64,000 bases of DNA from Bifidobacterium sp. (GTDB lineage: Bacteria; Actinomycetota; Actinomycetes; Actinomycetales; Bifidobacteriaceae): contig JALCNP010000014.1 of assembly GCA_022649135.1 (NCBI GenBank), positions 1 to 64,000 on the forward strand, read 5' to 3'. Numbering within the stretch: position 1 is the stretch's first letter; every line of letters starts with the position of its first letter. This document shows, piece by piece, positions 30,466-39,673 of this stretch. A model generated the notes under the pieces. It searched no databases, had not been told where the DNA came from, and was given only the letters and a program-made list of their open reading frames with translations. The position numbers were made by a program, and so were the translations under genes.

Positions 30466-30520
30466 GCTTCCTCTATTCTTGCTCTGTCGACCGCGGGACG
30501 TCCTGAATCCGCCGCGCCTT

Positions 30521-31927
30521 CTAGGCTTTGAGATTGATGGATTGCTGGGCATATACAATATCGGGCTCCCACGACGTGGAATCGGCCCTTTCCTGCTCGC
30601 CCGTGACGATGTTCTTCACCTCGTCCCCCGCCTGCGGATCGCCCTGTGAATCCTGTTCGACCTGCGCGGGGAACCAGACATACGGGATGCCCAGCCTGTC
30701 GGCGTATCTGATCTGCTTCCCTATTTTCACGGCGCTCGGGGCGACGTCGGCGGCTATGCCGCGCGCGCGAAGATCGTCGGCGATGACGTTGGAGGAATGG
30801 CGGTCGCTTTCGTTCCACACCGTGACCAGGACTGCCGCGGGGGAAACCCGGGACGGCCGTGCGCCAGCGGTGTGAAGCATGTAGGACACCAGGCGGGAGA
30901 GCCCGATGGACAGCCCCACGCCCGGATAGCGTCTGTTGCCCTGCGAGGCGAGATTGTCATATCGTCCTCCCGAGCATACGGAACCGAGGGAGGGGGCCCC
31001 CTCCAGGAAGGTCTCGTAGACGGATCCGGTGTAGTAGTCGAGACCGCGCGCGATCTTCAGATCCGCGATCACACAGCCGGGGCGTATGCGGGCCGCCTCG
31101 TCGACGATCATGGCCAGGGTGTCAAGGCCCTGCCGCGCAAGACGGTAGGCAGGCGAATCCTGCCCTATGGAATGGATCCGGCACAGGTCGTCGAACCGCG
31201 ACAGAAGCTCGCCTCCGTCGGAGGTGCGAAGATCGGCCAGCTCCAGGCACGCCCTCGCCTGATCCTCATCGGCCCCGCACTGATCCACCAGCAGTTTCGA
31301 CACCTCGTCGGCGCCGATCTTGTCGAGCTTGTCGATCTCACGCAGCACGCCCTCGATGTCCGTCAGCCCCAGCCCCCGGTAAAATCCTTCGGAAAGCTTG
31401 CGATTGTTGACATGCACCGTGGCCTTGGGCAGGCCGAGGCCACGAAGGCGCTCCAGCGCGCCGACCATGACGAGCGGCAGCTCGACCTCGTAGTGCTCGG
31501 GCAGCTCGCCGTTGCCGACGACGTCGATGTCGGCCTGCACAAACTCGCGGAAACGGCCCTCCTGCGGCCTTTCACCACGCCAGACCTTCTGCATCTGCCA
31601 GCGTTTGAAGGGGAAGGCCAGCTCGCCCGAATGCTCGACCACGTATCTGCTGAGGGGAACGGTGAGATCGAAATGAAGACCCAGCCGATCCTCGACGGGA
31701 ACGCTCTCCTCGTGGCCCACGTCCTGAAGACGGGAAAGAAGGTATATCTCCTTGCTTGTCTCCCCCTTTTTGAGCAGACTCGCCCCCTGCTCCACCGCGC
31801 GTGTCTCGATACCGATGAAGCCATTGAGCTCGAAAACCCCGCGTACGGTATCGATGACACGCTGCTCCACGACACGCTCAGAGGGGAGCCACTCTGGAAA
31901 TCCTGATATTGATGCACCTTTTGCCAT
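30521..31927 (-). CDS. hisS: Histidyl-tRNA synthetase
   Basis: 468 residues, class II. Motif 2 is [29 protein letters not shown]. The histidine-specific signature is [14 protein letters not shown], and [11 protein letters not shown] is close by. Motif 3 is [13 protein letters not shown]-terminal anticodon-binding domain ([26 protein letters not shown]) completes the enzyme. AGGG precedes the ATG. It is divergent from the DUF349 gene and upstream of aspS. Confidence 0.98.
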   Translation of the reverse strand: MAKGASISGFPEWLPSERVVEQRVIDTVRGVFELNGFIGIETRAVEQGASLLKKGETSKEIYLLSRLQDVGHEESVPVEDRLGLHFDLTVPLSRYVVEHSGELAFPFKRWQMQKVWRGERPQEGRFREFVQADIDVVGNGELPEHYEVELPLVMVGALERLRGLGLPKATVHVNNRKLSEGFYRGLGLTDIEGVLREIDKLDKIGADEVSKLLVDQCGADEDQARACLELADLRTSDGGELLSRFDDLCRIHSIGQDSPAYRLARQGLDTLAMIVDEAARIRPGCVIADLKIARGLDYYTGSVYETFLEGAPSLGSVCSGGRYDNLASQGNRRYPGVGLSIGLSRLVSYMLHTAGARPSRVSPAAVLVTVWNESDRHSSNVIADDLRARGIAADVAPSAVKIGKQIRYADRLGIPYVWFPAQVEQDSQGDPQAGDEVKNIVTGEQERADSTSWEPDIVYAQQSINLKA

Positions 31928-31934
31928 GATTCCC

Positions 31935-31940
31935 TATAAT
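31935..31940 (+). promoter_or_regulatory. Candidate -10 box (TATAAT) for the DUF349 gene
   Basis: A perfect TATAAT lies 80 bp before the ATG at 32021. A -35 match (TTGATG, 31909-31914) has a 20-bp spacer, longer than ideal. The same A/T patch may serve hisS on the other strand. Confidence 0.4.
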
Positions 31941-32020
31941 AAATGAGGTTGCGGAAATCATGGGCTCATCTTCTCATATTCCCGCATCATCTCCAGAACA
32001 TGAAGCTTAAGGAGCTGGCC

Positions 32021-33496
32021 ATGGCCGATGCAAACGTCACCGAACCCGAGAACACCACCCAAACCGACAAGCAGACAGCGACGCCTGCCCCTCAGGACAA
32101 GACACAAGGCCCTTCGCAGCAACCGCAGACACCGCAGCCCGGGCCCGCAGCCCCGGCGGACACCCCCAAGCCGCACGTGCCGTCCCCCGCGGCCTTCGCG
32201 CGGAAGCCGAAGAACCGGCACCACAGCGTCGCCGTTCCCACGGCGACGTACTCCCAGGACGATGTGGCGAAGGCGCAGTCCTTCGGCAGGCTCGCCCCCG
32301 ATGGAACGGTGTTCGTCCGAGAGGACGGCCAGGAGCGTGCCGTGGGGCAGTTCCCCAACGCATCCGAGGATGAGGCCCTCAGCCTGTACGCCCACAGATA
32401 CCTTGATCTGAAGGCGAAGCTCGACGTTTTCGCCACGCGTCTGCAGGCGGCGAACATCAAGCCCCATGAAATCGACGAATCACTCAAGACCCTGGGCGAG
32501 GAGACGAGCGAACCGGCCGTGGTCGGAGACATCGCCGCACTGAAGTCCCGGTTCGAGGAGCTCAGATCGGTGGCCGCCGACAAGAAGGCCCAGCTCTCCC
32601 AGGAGCACAGGAAGGCCGTTGCCAAGGCGATCGAGGAGCGCACCGCGATCGTGGTCAAGGCCGAGGAGATCACCGCATCGCTGGGGGACGGCACCAACTG
32701 GCGTTCGACGGCGGACAGATTCCGTTCCCTCTTCGACCAGTGGCAGCAGCATCAGCGCACATCGGCGCACATCGACAAGCCCCAGGCGGACGCTTTGTGG
32801 AAGAGGTTCTCCTCGGCCCGCACCGCATTCAACCAGGCCCGCCGCAAGTGGGCGCAGGAGCGGGACAGCGAGCGCATGCAGGCCAGGAAGACGAAGGAGC
32901 AGATTATCGGCGAGGCCAATGATCTGCAGACGTCTACCGAATGGGGAGAGACCTCTCACAAGTTCAACGAGCTGATGGATCGCTGGAAGAAGGCCGGGCG
33001 CGCCGGACACAATGAGGACGACCAGCTGTGGGCCCAGTTCCGGGCGGCCGCGGACACCTTCTTCAACGCACGCCAGACCGACCGCGAGCAGATATCCTCG
33101 TCCGAGCGCGAGAACCTCGCGAAGAAGGAGGAGCTCCTCACCAAGGCCGAGGCACTGGTTCCGGTTTCCGACGACAACGCCGCCAAAAAGGCGAGGCAGG
33201 CGCTCGCCTCGATTCAGGAGGAGTGGGATCAGATCGGCTACGTCCCCCGCGACGACATGCACCGCATCGAGGGACGTCTCGATGCGGTCGACCGGCAGAT
33301 CAAGGCCGTCGAGGATGCCGCCTGGAAGAAGAGCGACCCCGAGGCCGATGCGCGCAAATCATCGTTCGAGGGGCAGCTTCAGGCCCAGCTTTCCGAGCTT
33401 GACGACCGGATCGCGGCCGCATCGGATCCTTCCGAGAGGGCGAGGCTCGAAGCCGAAAAGGCCACGAAGGAACAGTGGCTCAACGCAGTGAAGTAG
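32021..33496 (+). CDS. DUF349 domain protein
   Basis: 491 residues, no signal peptide. A Pro/Gln/Thr-rich N-terminal tail (about 1-75) leads to long charged alpha-helices with repeated DUF349 units. Each has a W near a basic patch, for example LWKRFSSARTAFNQARRKWAQERD and LWAQFRAAADTFFNARQTDRE. The C-terminus is coiled-coil-like. The cellular role of DUF349 proteins is not established in bifidobacteria. AAGGAG at 32009-32014 fixes the start. It converges on clpC across a strong bidirectional hairpin. Confidence 0.88.
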   Translation: MADANVTEPENTTQTDKQTATPAPQDKTQGPSQQPQTPQPGPAAPADTPKPHVPSPAAFARKPKNRHHSVAVPTATYSQDDVAKAQSFGRLAPDGTVFVREDGQERAVGQFPNASEDEALSLYAHRYLDLKAKLDVFATRLQAANIKPHEIDESLKTLGEETSEPAVVGDIAALKSRFEELRSVAADKKAQLSQEHRKAVAKAIEERTAIVVKAEEITASLGDGTNWRSTADRFRSLFDQWQQHQRTSAHIDKPQADALWKRFSSARTAFNQARRKWAQERDSERMQARKTKEQIIGEANDLQTSTEWGETSHKFNELMDRWKKAGRAGHNEDDQLWAQFRAAADTFFNARQTDREQISSSERENLAKKEELLTKAEALVPVSDDNAAKKARQALASIQEEWDQIGYVPRDDMHRIEGRLDAVDRQIKAVEDAAWKKSDPEADARKSSFEGQLQAQLSELDDRIAAASDPSERARLEAEKATKEQWLNAVK

Positions 33497-33506
33497 CCCT
33501 ACGCGG

Positions 33507-33594
33507 GGATGTCCCGAACCGCGTGGACCTCACGCTGGGCTTGCGCTGAAGTCGCCATCGCGGTGGAGGATGTCCCGAACCGCATGGACCTCAC
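33507..33594. repeat. Pair of near-identical 27-bp direct repeats 61 bp apart
   Basis: Copies at 33507-33533 and 33568-33594 differ at one base. They lie just after the DUF349 stop codon. The 34 bp between them is unrelated. The period equals that of the repeat pair at 2634-2723, but the sequences differ. Confidence 0.8.
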
Positions 33595-33668
33595 TCGCCA
33601 CTCGCGGCAGAGGGTGAAATCCACGCGCAAACCGGGTGCATTCCCGGGGATGGACATGAGTCCGGAGC

Positions 33669-33718
33669 ACGAGCAGGGGCCCGTGAATGATCAATGTCAT
33701 TCACGGGCCCCTGCTCGT
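33669..33718. terminator. Bidirectional terminator between DUF349 gene and clpC
   Basis: A perfect 22-bp stem (33669-33690 with 33697-33718) with a 6-base loop lies between two convergent genes, 30 bp after the clpC stop. Confidence 0.85.
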
Positions 33719-33747
33719 ATGAGGCTGCGGATCGGACGGGGCTGCGA

Positions 33748-36357
33748 TCAGCCGGCATCCGACTCGCCGACGCCGGACCCTGGATGGTCGACGTCATCCG
33801 CCCGAGAGGCGGAGGCGCCCACCAGTAACCCGGGAGCGTCGGTGGGAGCGTCCTTGGATCCGTCGTGCGCGGCATCGGAGTCGAAGTCGGACCCTTCGAA
33901 GGTGAACTCGCCGAGTATCCCCTCGCCCTGGGCGTCAACGACGACACGCTGTCCGTCCGTGAGATCTCCCATAAGGATCTTCTCGGAAATGGCGTCCTCG
34001 ATGTCGCGCTGGATGACCCTGCGCAGCGGGCGGGCGCCAAGCAGCGGGTCGAAGCCCTTCTCAGCCAGAAGATCCTTCGCCTTGTCGGTCAGCTCGAGCG
34101 ACATGTGCCTGTCGAACAGACGATCGTTGAGCTGCTTGATGTCCAGATCGACGATCTGGCGAACCTGCGGCTCGGTGAGCTGCCGGAACACGATGATGTC
34201 GTCGAGGCGGTTCAGGAACTCCGGCCGGAACTGCTGCTTGAGTTCTCCGGTGACCTGCTCCTTCATCCGCTCGTAGCTGGAATCCGTGTTGCTGGCGAGA
34301 TTGAATCCGGTGTTGGCCGCCTTGGCGATGTCCCTGGTTCCCAGATTGGTGGTCAGGATGATGATCGTGTTCTTGAAATCGACCTTGCGTCCCTGGCCAT
34401 CCGTGAGATGCCCGTCGTCGAGAACCTGCAGCAGGGTGTTGAAGATATCGGGATGGGCCTTCTCGATCTCATCGAACAGAACCACGGAGAAGGGCTTGCG
34501 ACGGACCTTCTCGGTAAGCTCGCCGCCTTCCTCGTACCCCACGTATCCCGGAGGGGCACCGAAGAGACGGGACGCGGCGTACTTCTCGGAGAATTCCGAC
34601 ATGTCCACGCGGATCAGCGCGTCCTCGTCGTCGAACAGGAAACGCGCGAGCGTCTTCGCCAGCTCCGTCTTTCCCACGCCCGTGGGTCCGGCGAAGATGA
34701 AGGAGCCGGCCGGACGCTTGGGATCCTTGAGCCCCACGCGCGTGCGGCGAATCGAACGGGACAACGCCGACACGGCCTCGTCCTGCCCGATGATGCGCTT
34801 GTGCAGCTCGGACTCCATGCCCAGCAGCTTCTTGGATTCCGCCTGGGTGAGCTTGAACACGGGGATTCCCGTCGTGCTGGACACGACCTGCGCGATCACA
34901 TCCTCATCAACGACCATCTTCACGTCGGATTCGCCTTGGCGCCACGCGGATTCCTTCTCCTTGCGCTCAGCCTCGAGCTTCTCCTGCGTGTCGCGAAGCT
35001 CCGCGGCCTTTTCGAAGTCCTGGTCCTTGATCGCCTGGTCCTTCTGCGTCGAAACCTTCGACACCTTGGCGTCGAGCTCTTTGAGCTCGGGCGGTGCGGT
35101 CAGGCGCTTGATTCTGAGGCGGGCGCCCGCCTCGTCGATCAGATCGATCGCCTTGTCCGGCAGATTGCGGTCCTGGATGTAGCGTGAGGAAAGCTCCGCC
35201 GCCGCCTGCAGGGCTCCGTCGGTTATGGTCACATGATGGTGGTGCTCGTAACGCTGGCGCAGACCCTTGAGGATCTCTATGGTCTCGGCGATGGTGGGCT
35301 CAGGCACCTGAATGGGCTGGAAGCGGCGCTCCAAGGCCGCGTCCTTCTCGATGTACTTGCGGTACTCGTCCGTTGTCGTGGCGCCGATCGTCTGCAGTTC
35401 ACCGCGGGCGAGCAGGGGCTTGAGCATGTCCGAGGCGCCCAGGGCACCGTCCGCGCTTCCTGCACCGACGATGGTGTGTATCTCGTCGATGAACAGCACG
35501 ATGTCACCGCGCGTCTTGATCTCCTTGAGCACCTTCTTGAGGCGTTCCTCGAAATCACCGCGATACCGGGAGCCTGCGACCATCGACCCCAGATCCAGGG
35601 AATAGACCTGCTTGTCCCTGAGGGTCTCCGGAACATCGCCGGCGTTTATCTTCTCGGCGAGACCCTCCACCACCGCGGTTTTGCCGACCCCGGGCTCTCC
35701 GATCAGAACAGGATTGTTCTTCGTGCGTCGCGACAGAACGACCATCACGCGTTCGATCTCCCTGGTGCGGCCGATAACCGGGTCGAGCTTGCCCTCCGCC
35801 GCCTCGGCGGTGAGGTTGCGCCCGAACTGGTCCAGAATGGCCGAACCGGTCTGTCCGTGCTTGTCCTGAACGCCTCCGGCATTGGCCAGATCCCCGGGGG
35901 CGGACGCATCCGGCGTTCCCGAATTGCCGCGGATCAAATCGATGGTGGTGCTGCGGAGCTCGCCGAGATCGACATCCATCTTGATGAGGACCTGGGTTCC
36001 CACGCCTTCGCCCTCGCGAATCAGGCCGAGCAGGATATGCTCGGTTCCGATATAGCTGTGCCCTAGTTGCAGCGCCTCTCGCAAACTGAGCTCCAGAACC
36101 TGCTTGGCGTGCGGGGTGAAGGGAATGTGACCATTGGGCGAGGCGTTACCCTTGCCGATCATCTCTTCAACCTGTTTGCGGGTGTCCTCCAAGGTCACGC
36201 CCTTGGCGGCGAGCGCCTTGGCGGCGACACCCTCTCCCTCACGAATCAGGCCGAGCAACAGATGTTCGGTGCCGATGTAGTTGTGCTGGAGGGCACGAGC
36301 CTCTTCCTGAGCCAATACAATCACGCGCCGGGCACGGTCGGTAAACCGTTCGAACAT
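33748..36357 (-). CDS. clpC: ATP-dependent Clp protease ATP-binding subunit ClpC
   Basis: 869 residues. Two Clp N-domain repeats (about 5-70 and 80-145, each with the [22 protein letters not shown] motif) precede AAA+ domain 1 (Walker [10 protein letters not shown], about 220-228; Walker [10 protein letters not shown]). A coiled middle region follows, then AAA+ domain 2 (GPTGVGKTE, about 557-565; [13 protein letters not shown]). It unfolds proteins for ClpP. The tail after about 810 is acidic and specific. GGAAGGA fixes the start at 36357. The upstream region shared with the stress-protein gene carries an inverted repeat that may bind ClgR. Confidence 0.97.
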   Translation of the reverse strand: MFERFTDRARRVIVLAQEEARALQHNYIGTEHLLLGLIREGEGVAAKALAAKGVTLEDTRKQVEEMIGKGNASPNGHIPFTPHAKQVLELSLREALQLGHSYIGTEHILLGLIREGEGVGTQVLIKMDVDLGELRSTTIDLIRGNSGTPDASAPGDLANAGGVQDKHGQTGSAILDQFGRNLTAEAAEGKLDPVIGRTREIERVMVVLSRRTKNNPVLIGEPGVGKTAVVEGLAEKINAGDVPETLRDKQVYSLDLGSMVAGSRYRGDFEERLKKVLKEIKTRGDIVLFIDEIHTIVGAGSADGALGASDMLKPLLARGELQTIGATTTDEYRKYIEKDAALERRFQPIQVPEPTIAETIEILKGLRQRYEHHHHVTITDGALQAAAELSSRYIQDRNLPDKAIDLIDEAGARLRIKRLTAPPELKELDAKVSKVSTQKDQAIKDQDFEKAAELRDTQEKLEAERKEKESAWRQGESDVKMVVDEDVIAQVVSSTTGIPVFKLTQAESKKLLGMESELHKRIIGQDEAVSALSRSIRRTRVGLKDPKRPAGSFIFAGPTGVGKTELAKTLARFLFDDEDALIRVDMSEFSEKYAASRLFGAPPGYVGYEEGGELTEKVRRKPFSVVLFDEIEKAHPDIFNTLLQVLDDGHLTDGQGRKVDFKNTIIILTTNLGTRDIAKAANTGFNLASNTDSSYERMKEQVTGELKQQFRPEFLNRLDDIIVFRQLTEPQVRQIVDLDIKQLNDRLFDRHMSLELTDKAKDLLAEKGFDPLLGARPLRRVIQRDIEDAISEKILMGDLTDGQRVVVDAQGEGILGEFTFEGSDFDSDAAHDGSKDAPTDAPGLLVGASASRADDVDHPGSGVGESDAG

Positions 36358-36432
36358 GCTTGTCCTTCCGTTCTTGATAGTCCACCTCACTCTACAGATT
36401 CGCGGTGACGTTTATTTCAAGCGCCCGTCGAA

Positions 36433-36449
36433 TTGCGCTGAGAACGCAA
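36433..36449 (-). promoter_or_regulatory. Candidate operator upstream of clpC
   Basis: TTGCG-N7-CGCAA lies 76-92 bp before the clpC start. Within it CGCTGAGAACG differs by one base from the CGC-YNANR-GCG core reported for ClgR. The flanks match poorly, so this is tentative. Confidence 0.35.
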
Positions 36450-36495
36450 CCAGCGGCTATGCTGGTGGTGAAGACGCACGGTCAGGGAGGTCATT

Positions 36496-37494
36496 ATGGT
36501 TCACGGTGCCGGGACAACGGACGACGCACATGACATCGTCGTCGGCCTTGACGGTTCGAGGGAATCCTTTGCGGCTCTGCGCTGGGCGCTGAGGGAGGCG
36601 GGTCTGACGGGTCTGCGCGTGAACGCCGTCTACGGATGGACCCGCTCGTGGGACATGGGCGATGAGCCGCAGACCGCCGAGGACTGGGAGCGGATCCGCA
36701 TCGGCATACGCAGCAAGCTCCAGTCCTGGACCCGCGAGGCATGCGAGGGAATGAACTTCGACGAGGATGACCTGATCTTCACCTCCGTGCACGGCTCGGG
36801 AACAACCGCGCTGCTGCAGATCGGCGGCAAGGCGCAGCAGATCGTCGTCGGAAGGCGTTCCATGGGACGCGTGATGCGATGGTTCTCCGGTTCGCTGTCC
36901 GAGACCCTCGCCGAGGCGTCCGAGGTTCCGGTCACCGTCGTTCGCTGCCCGGAGGATGACGACAGCAGCGTCGAAGCCGACATAGAAAACGCCCTGTCCT
37001 TCGAGGAACCGGAGCATGCGGTCACATCCGACGGCGTACGTGCGTCATCACGACATCATGGCGACGACGACATGCAGCTTCCCGTGGTGGTCGGAGTCGA
37101 CGGATCCGACACCTCACGCAGGGCGTTGAGCTTCGCCCTTGACGTGGCACGAGTCCATCGGGTGCCCCTTCACGCGCTGTTCTGCTGGCAGATCAAGGAT
37201 GTGGGTGTCATAGCCGGATACGAGAACGCGGTGGCTCCCGTAAGCGTGGCCCAAAAGCACGCCGAGGCGATGCTGCGCGACTGGATCGCACGAATGCCGT
37301 CCTCGCCCGATGTCGATGTGGAACCGCACGCCTTTCACATCCCCGCATCAAAAGGCCTTATCCGGGCCTCGCAGTACGCAAGCCGCGTGGTTGTCGGCTC
37401 CCGCGGCCTCAGCGGGCTGGATGCTCACTTCTTCGGATCCGTTTCCAAGCAGATCGTCAGCTTCGCCCAGTGCACCGTCACGGTGGTTCACTGA
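36496..37494 (+). CDS. Universal stress protein, tandem UspA domains
   Basis: 332 residues with two UspA domains, about 10-155 and 195-332. Each starts with a VVGLDGS/VVGVDGS strand-loop. The ATP-loop GxxGRRSMGRVMRWFSGSLSE is seen in domain 1 (VVGRRSMG) and VVGSRGLSGLDAHFFGSVSKQ in domain 2, both of the nucleotide-binding type. An acidic linker joins them. GGGAGG precedes the ATG. It diverges from clpC, so the two stress genes share a regulatory region. Confidence 0.93.
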   Translation: MVHGAGTTDDAHDIVVGLDGSRESFAALRWALREAGLTGLRVNAVYGWTRSWDMGDEPQTAEDWERIRIGIRSKLQSWTREACEGMNFDEDDLIFTSVHGSGTTALLQIGGKAQQIVVGRRSMGRVMRWFSGSLSETLAEASEVPVTVVRCPEDDDSSVEADIENALSFEEPEHAVTSDGVRASSRHHGDDDMQLPVVVGVDGSDTSRRALSFALDVARVHRVPLHALFCWQIKDVGVIAGYENAVAPVSVAQKHAEAMLRDWIARMPSSPDVDVEPHAFHIPASKGLIRASQYASRVVVGSRGLSGLDAHFFGSVSKQIVSFAQCTVTVVH

Positions 37495-37560
37495 TTATCC
37501 AGGTCCACCGATTATCCAGGTAATTATCCAGGTCCACCGATTATCCAAGTTCACCGATAG
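37493..37560. repeat. Degenerate 17-bp repeats after the stress-protein gene
   Basis: Units resembling GATTATCCAGGTCCACC begin at 37493, 37510 (shortened), 37522 and 37539, and decay into CAGGTTCCCC-type copies up to about 37615. The first copy contains part of the stop codon of the stress-protein gene. The rest of the gap to 37911 has no gene. Confidence 0.75.
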
Positions 37561-37841
37561 CAGGTTCCCCGGTATGCAGGTTCCCCGCACGGTGATTCCC
37601 CGACATGCAGCTTCACTGGCGCACAGCTTCCCTGACGCACAGATGGAGCGGCGATTAGGCCGCTTCCGGGCAGCGGATTTCCCGCGGCGCACCGGATCGC
37701 GTTCATCCATACAGGCTGCGGGGACATGGTTCACGCCGCTTTCCGTCGTTCGCGCCGCCGCCTGCGCCATGTCTCTGCACTGACGAGCCCTTCTCGGCAG
37801 GGCATCATCGTACGTCGCCCGAGGATGGGTATGGATCCATG

Positions 37842-37890
37842 ACATGGCGGTGGGTCGGGGGCACACTGCCTTCCCGACCCACCGTCATGT
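37842..37890 (-). terminator. Probable terminator of the DUF3027 gene
   Basis: An 18-bp stem (37842-37859 with 37873-37890, one G-U pair) and a 13-base loop lie 21 bp past the stop codon at 37912. Confidence 0.65.
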
Positions 37891-37911
37891 GCCGCATGCG
37901 TTTCTCCGCGG

Positions 37912-39147
37912 CTATCTGGATTGCACTCCCGACGAATCATGATTTCCACGAGAACTGTCGCCGGTGGAATCCACGGAAGAGCCCGCCGAAGAGCCCCCTG
38001 CGGATCCTTCGCCATCCGCCGCGCCGGCCTTCTCCTCATCCCGCGCATGAGAATTCGACCGTGAGGTCTCCCCCCGGCGCCGTCTTCTGCGTATCGCGGT
38101 TGCGTTCCGGTGGGTGGCGGCACCGTCCGGAGCGCCATCCTCGCCATTGGCGTCGACCGTCACCGATGTCGACACCTCCTCACCGGGCAGATCCTTGGGA
38201 AGACCCTGATCAAGATGCTCGATCAGTTCCACCTCCCCGCGCTCCTCCCTCGCCGATTGGGCGACGACGTCGATGTGCAGGTCGTCATAGGCCGGCTCCG
38301 ACTGAATCCACAGCCGGGAGGTCTGGGGCGGGTCTATTTCGGAGTGCTCGCCGCACCCATGGTCCAGGGACACCACGCGTCCGTCGTCGGGGCTCCATTT
38401 ATTGGCGCACACTCCGAACATGCGTCCGAGATCACCGGTCAGGGGAACGAAGAAGCCGCAGTCGGAGCATGCGTTGCCGTCGGACGTTTTCGTCGACAGC
38501 GACTTCGGACCGTGAGGTCCCTCATACCAGCGTTTTGCCGCTTGGGCACGTCCCTGAGCGCTCAGCACATGGCGCCGGGAAAGCCGAAACTCATCCACGG
38601 CCTGCTCAAGATCGTTCTCCTCGTCGTCGGTCGACGCACCCTGCTCGGATATGGCGTCACCGTCATCGGTCGCGGTCGCGTCGCGGATCGGAGAACCATG
38701 GGGAACCGTGTCCCCGTTCCCACGATCCCGCCCGTTCCCCGGCAGATTCCCGTCGCCCGAATCGTCGTGCACGGCATGATCCGATGCCGCCGGATCCGCT
38801 CGTCGCCAGCCCTCTTCGAGGCGCGAATCATCCGGGTCGGTCCCGATCGAATCGGTGACGGACAGATCACCCGGCTCCAGCCGATCCTTCCATGGCACCC
38901 AGGGGGGTGGAAGCAGGGCCTGCTTGGTTGGCACCAGCGATGACTCGTTCACCGTCCACTGCCCCCGCTCGATGTCGTGATACAGGGTGACCGACCACTG
39001 CCACCCTTCGTACCCCCGCATGAGGCAGGTGAACCGGAAATCGGTGACGTCGCCCCCCAGATCGACGGACTGGACAAAGTCACCGATCTGATCGGGACTG
39101 TCCGCCACCCGGACGGCCACCTCCCGTGCCATTTCCTGAGGTTCCAT
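37912..39147 (-). CDS. DUF3027 domain protein
   Basis: 411 residues. The N-terminal region has WQWSVTLYHD and PTKQALLPPPWVPWKDRLEPGDL, hallmarks of actinobacterial DUF3027. After an acidic variable stretch, a Cys/His cluster (CSDCGFFVPL ... GVCANKWSPDDG ... DHGCGEHSE) looks like a zinc site. The C-terminus is a low-complexity Ser/Gly/Asp tail with an RRRRRR patch. Function is unknown. The start at 39147 has AGGG just upstream and lies 22 bp after the cold-shock gene, with which it is probably co-transcribed, as in other actinobacteria. Confidence 0.88.
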   Translation of the reverse strand: MEPQEMAREVAVRVADSPDQIGDFVQSVDLGGDVTDFRFTCLMRGYEGWQWSVTLYHDIERGQWTVNESSLVPTKQALLPPPWVPWKDRLEPGDLSVTDSIGTDPDDSRLEEGWRRADPAASDHAVHDDSGDGNLPGNGRDRGNGDTVPHGSPIRDATATDDGDAISEQGASTDDEENDLEQAVDEFRLSRRHVLSAQGRAQAAKRWYEGPHGPKSLSTKTSDGNACSDCGFFVPLTGDLGRMFGVCANKWSPDDGRVVSLDHGCGEHSEIDPPQTSRLWIQSEPAYDDLHIDVVAQSAREERGEVELIEHLDQGLPKDLPGEEVSTSVTVDANGEDGAPDGAATHRNATAIRRRRRRGETSRSNSHARDEEKAGAADGEGSAGGSSAGSSVDSTGDSSRGNHDSSGVQSR

Positions 39148-39169
39148 ATACCCTTGCTCCAAACTGTCG

Positions 39170-39559
39170 TCAGTCCTGCACATCAAAATCGTCGGCCACG
39201 GCCCTCAGCAGCGCCGCGAGTTTCGTGCTTTCGCCGGCCGGCGGGTAACGATGCCTGCGAAGGCCGTTGCCCGCCGAATCAAGCAGCTTAATCAGATCCT
39301 CGACAATCGCCGCCATGTCATCGGGCTTCGGCCGTGTCGCCTTGACCATCGATGGGGCCGCCGCCACAAGGCTCACGTCTATGGCCTGCGGTCCCTTGCG
39401 TCCATCGACAACGGAGAACTCAACCCGGGCGCCCTTGCGAAGCACCGTGGCACCCGCAGGAAGCGCCCCGGCGGGGAGGAACACGTCCTTGCCCTCATCG
39501 CTGGCGATAAAGCCATAGCCCTTGTTCGCATCAAACCAACGTACCTTGCCGCTGGGCAT
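39170..39559 (-). CDS. Cold-shock domain protein with C-terminal extension
   Basis: 129 residues. The N-terminal half is a cold-shock domain with RNP1-like KGYGFIAS and RNP2-like DVFLPAG (a variant of VFVH). A C-terminal helix-rich extension of about 60 residues is missing from classical CspA. It is expected to bind single-stranded RNA or DNA. GAGGTG at 6-base spacing supports the start at 39559. It is the first gene of a pair with the DUF3027 gene. Confidence 0.9.
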   Translation of the reverse strand: MPSGKVRWFDANKGYGFIASDEGKDVFLPAGALPAGATVLRKGARVEFSVVDGRKGPQAIDVSLVAAAPSMVKATRPKPDDMAAIVEDLIKLLDSAGNGLRRHRYPPAGESTKLAALLRAVADDFDVQD

Positions 39560-39673
39560 GTCACACCTCACTATTTCATCGCAAGACCATGCTTGCGGTT
39601 AACGAAACCAAAGAACCAGCTTACCTCACGAAGCCCGGTTTGCGCTGTGCGAACTGCCGGGGAAAGCGCCATT

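Noticed and set aside
33507..33594. Second CRISPR-like array
   Set aside because: Two imperfect copies only, unrelated to the first pair.
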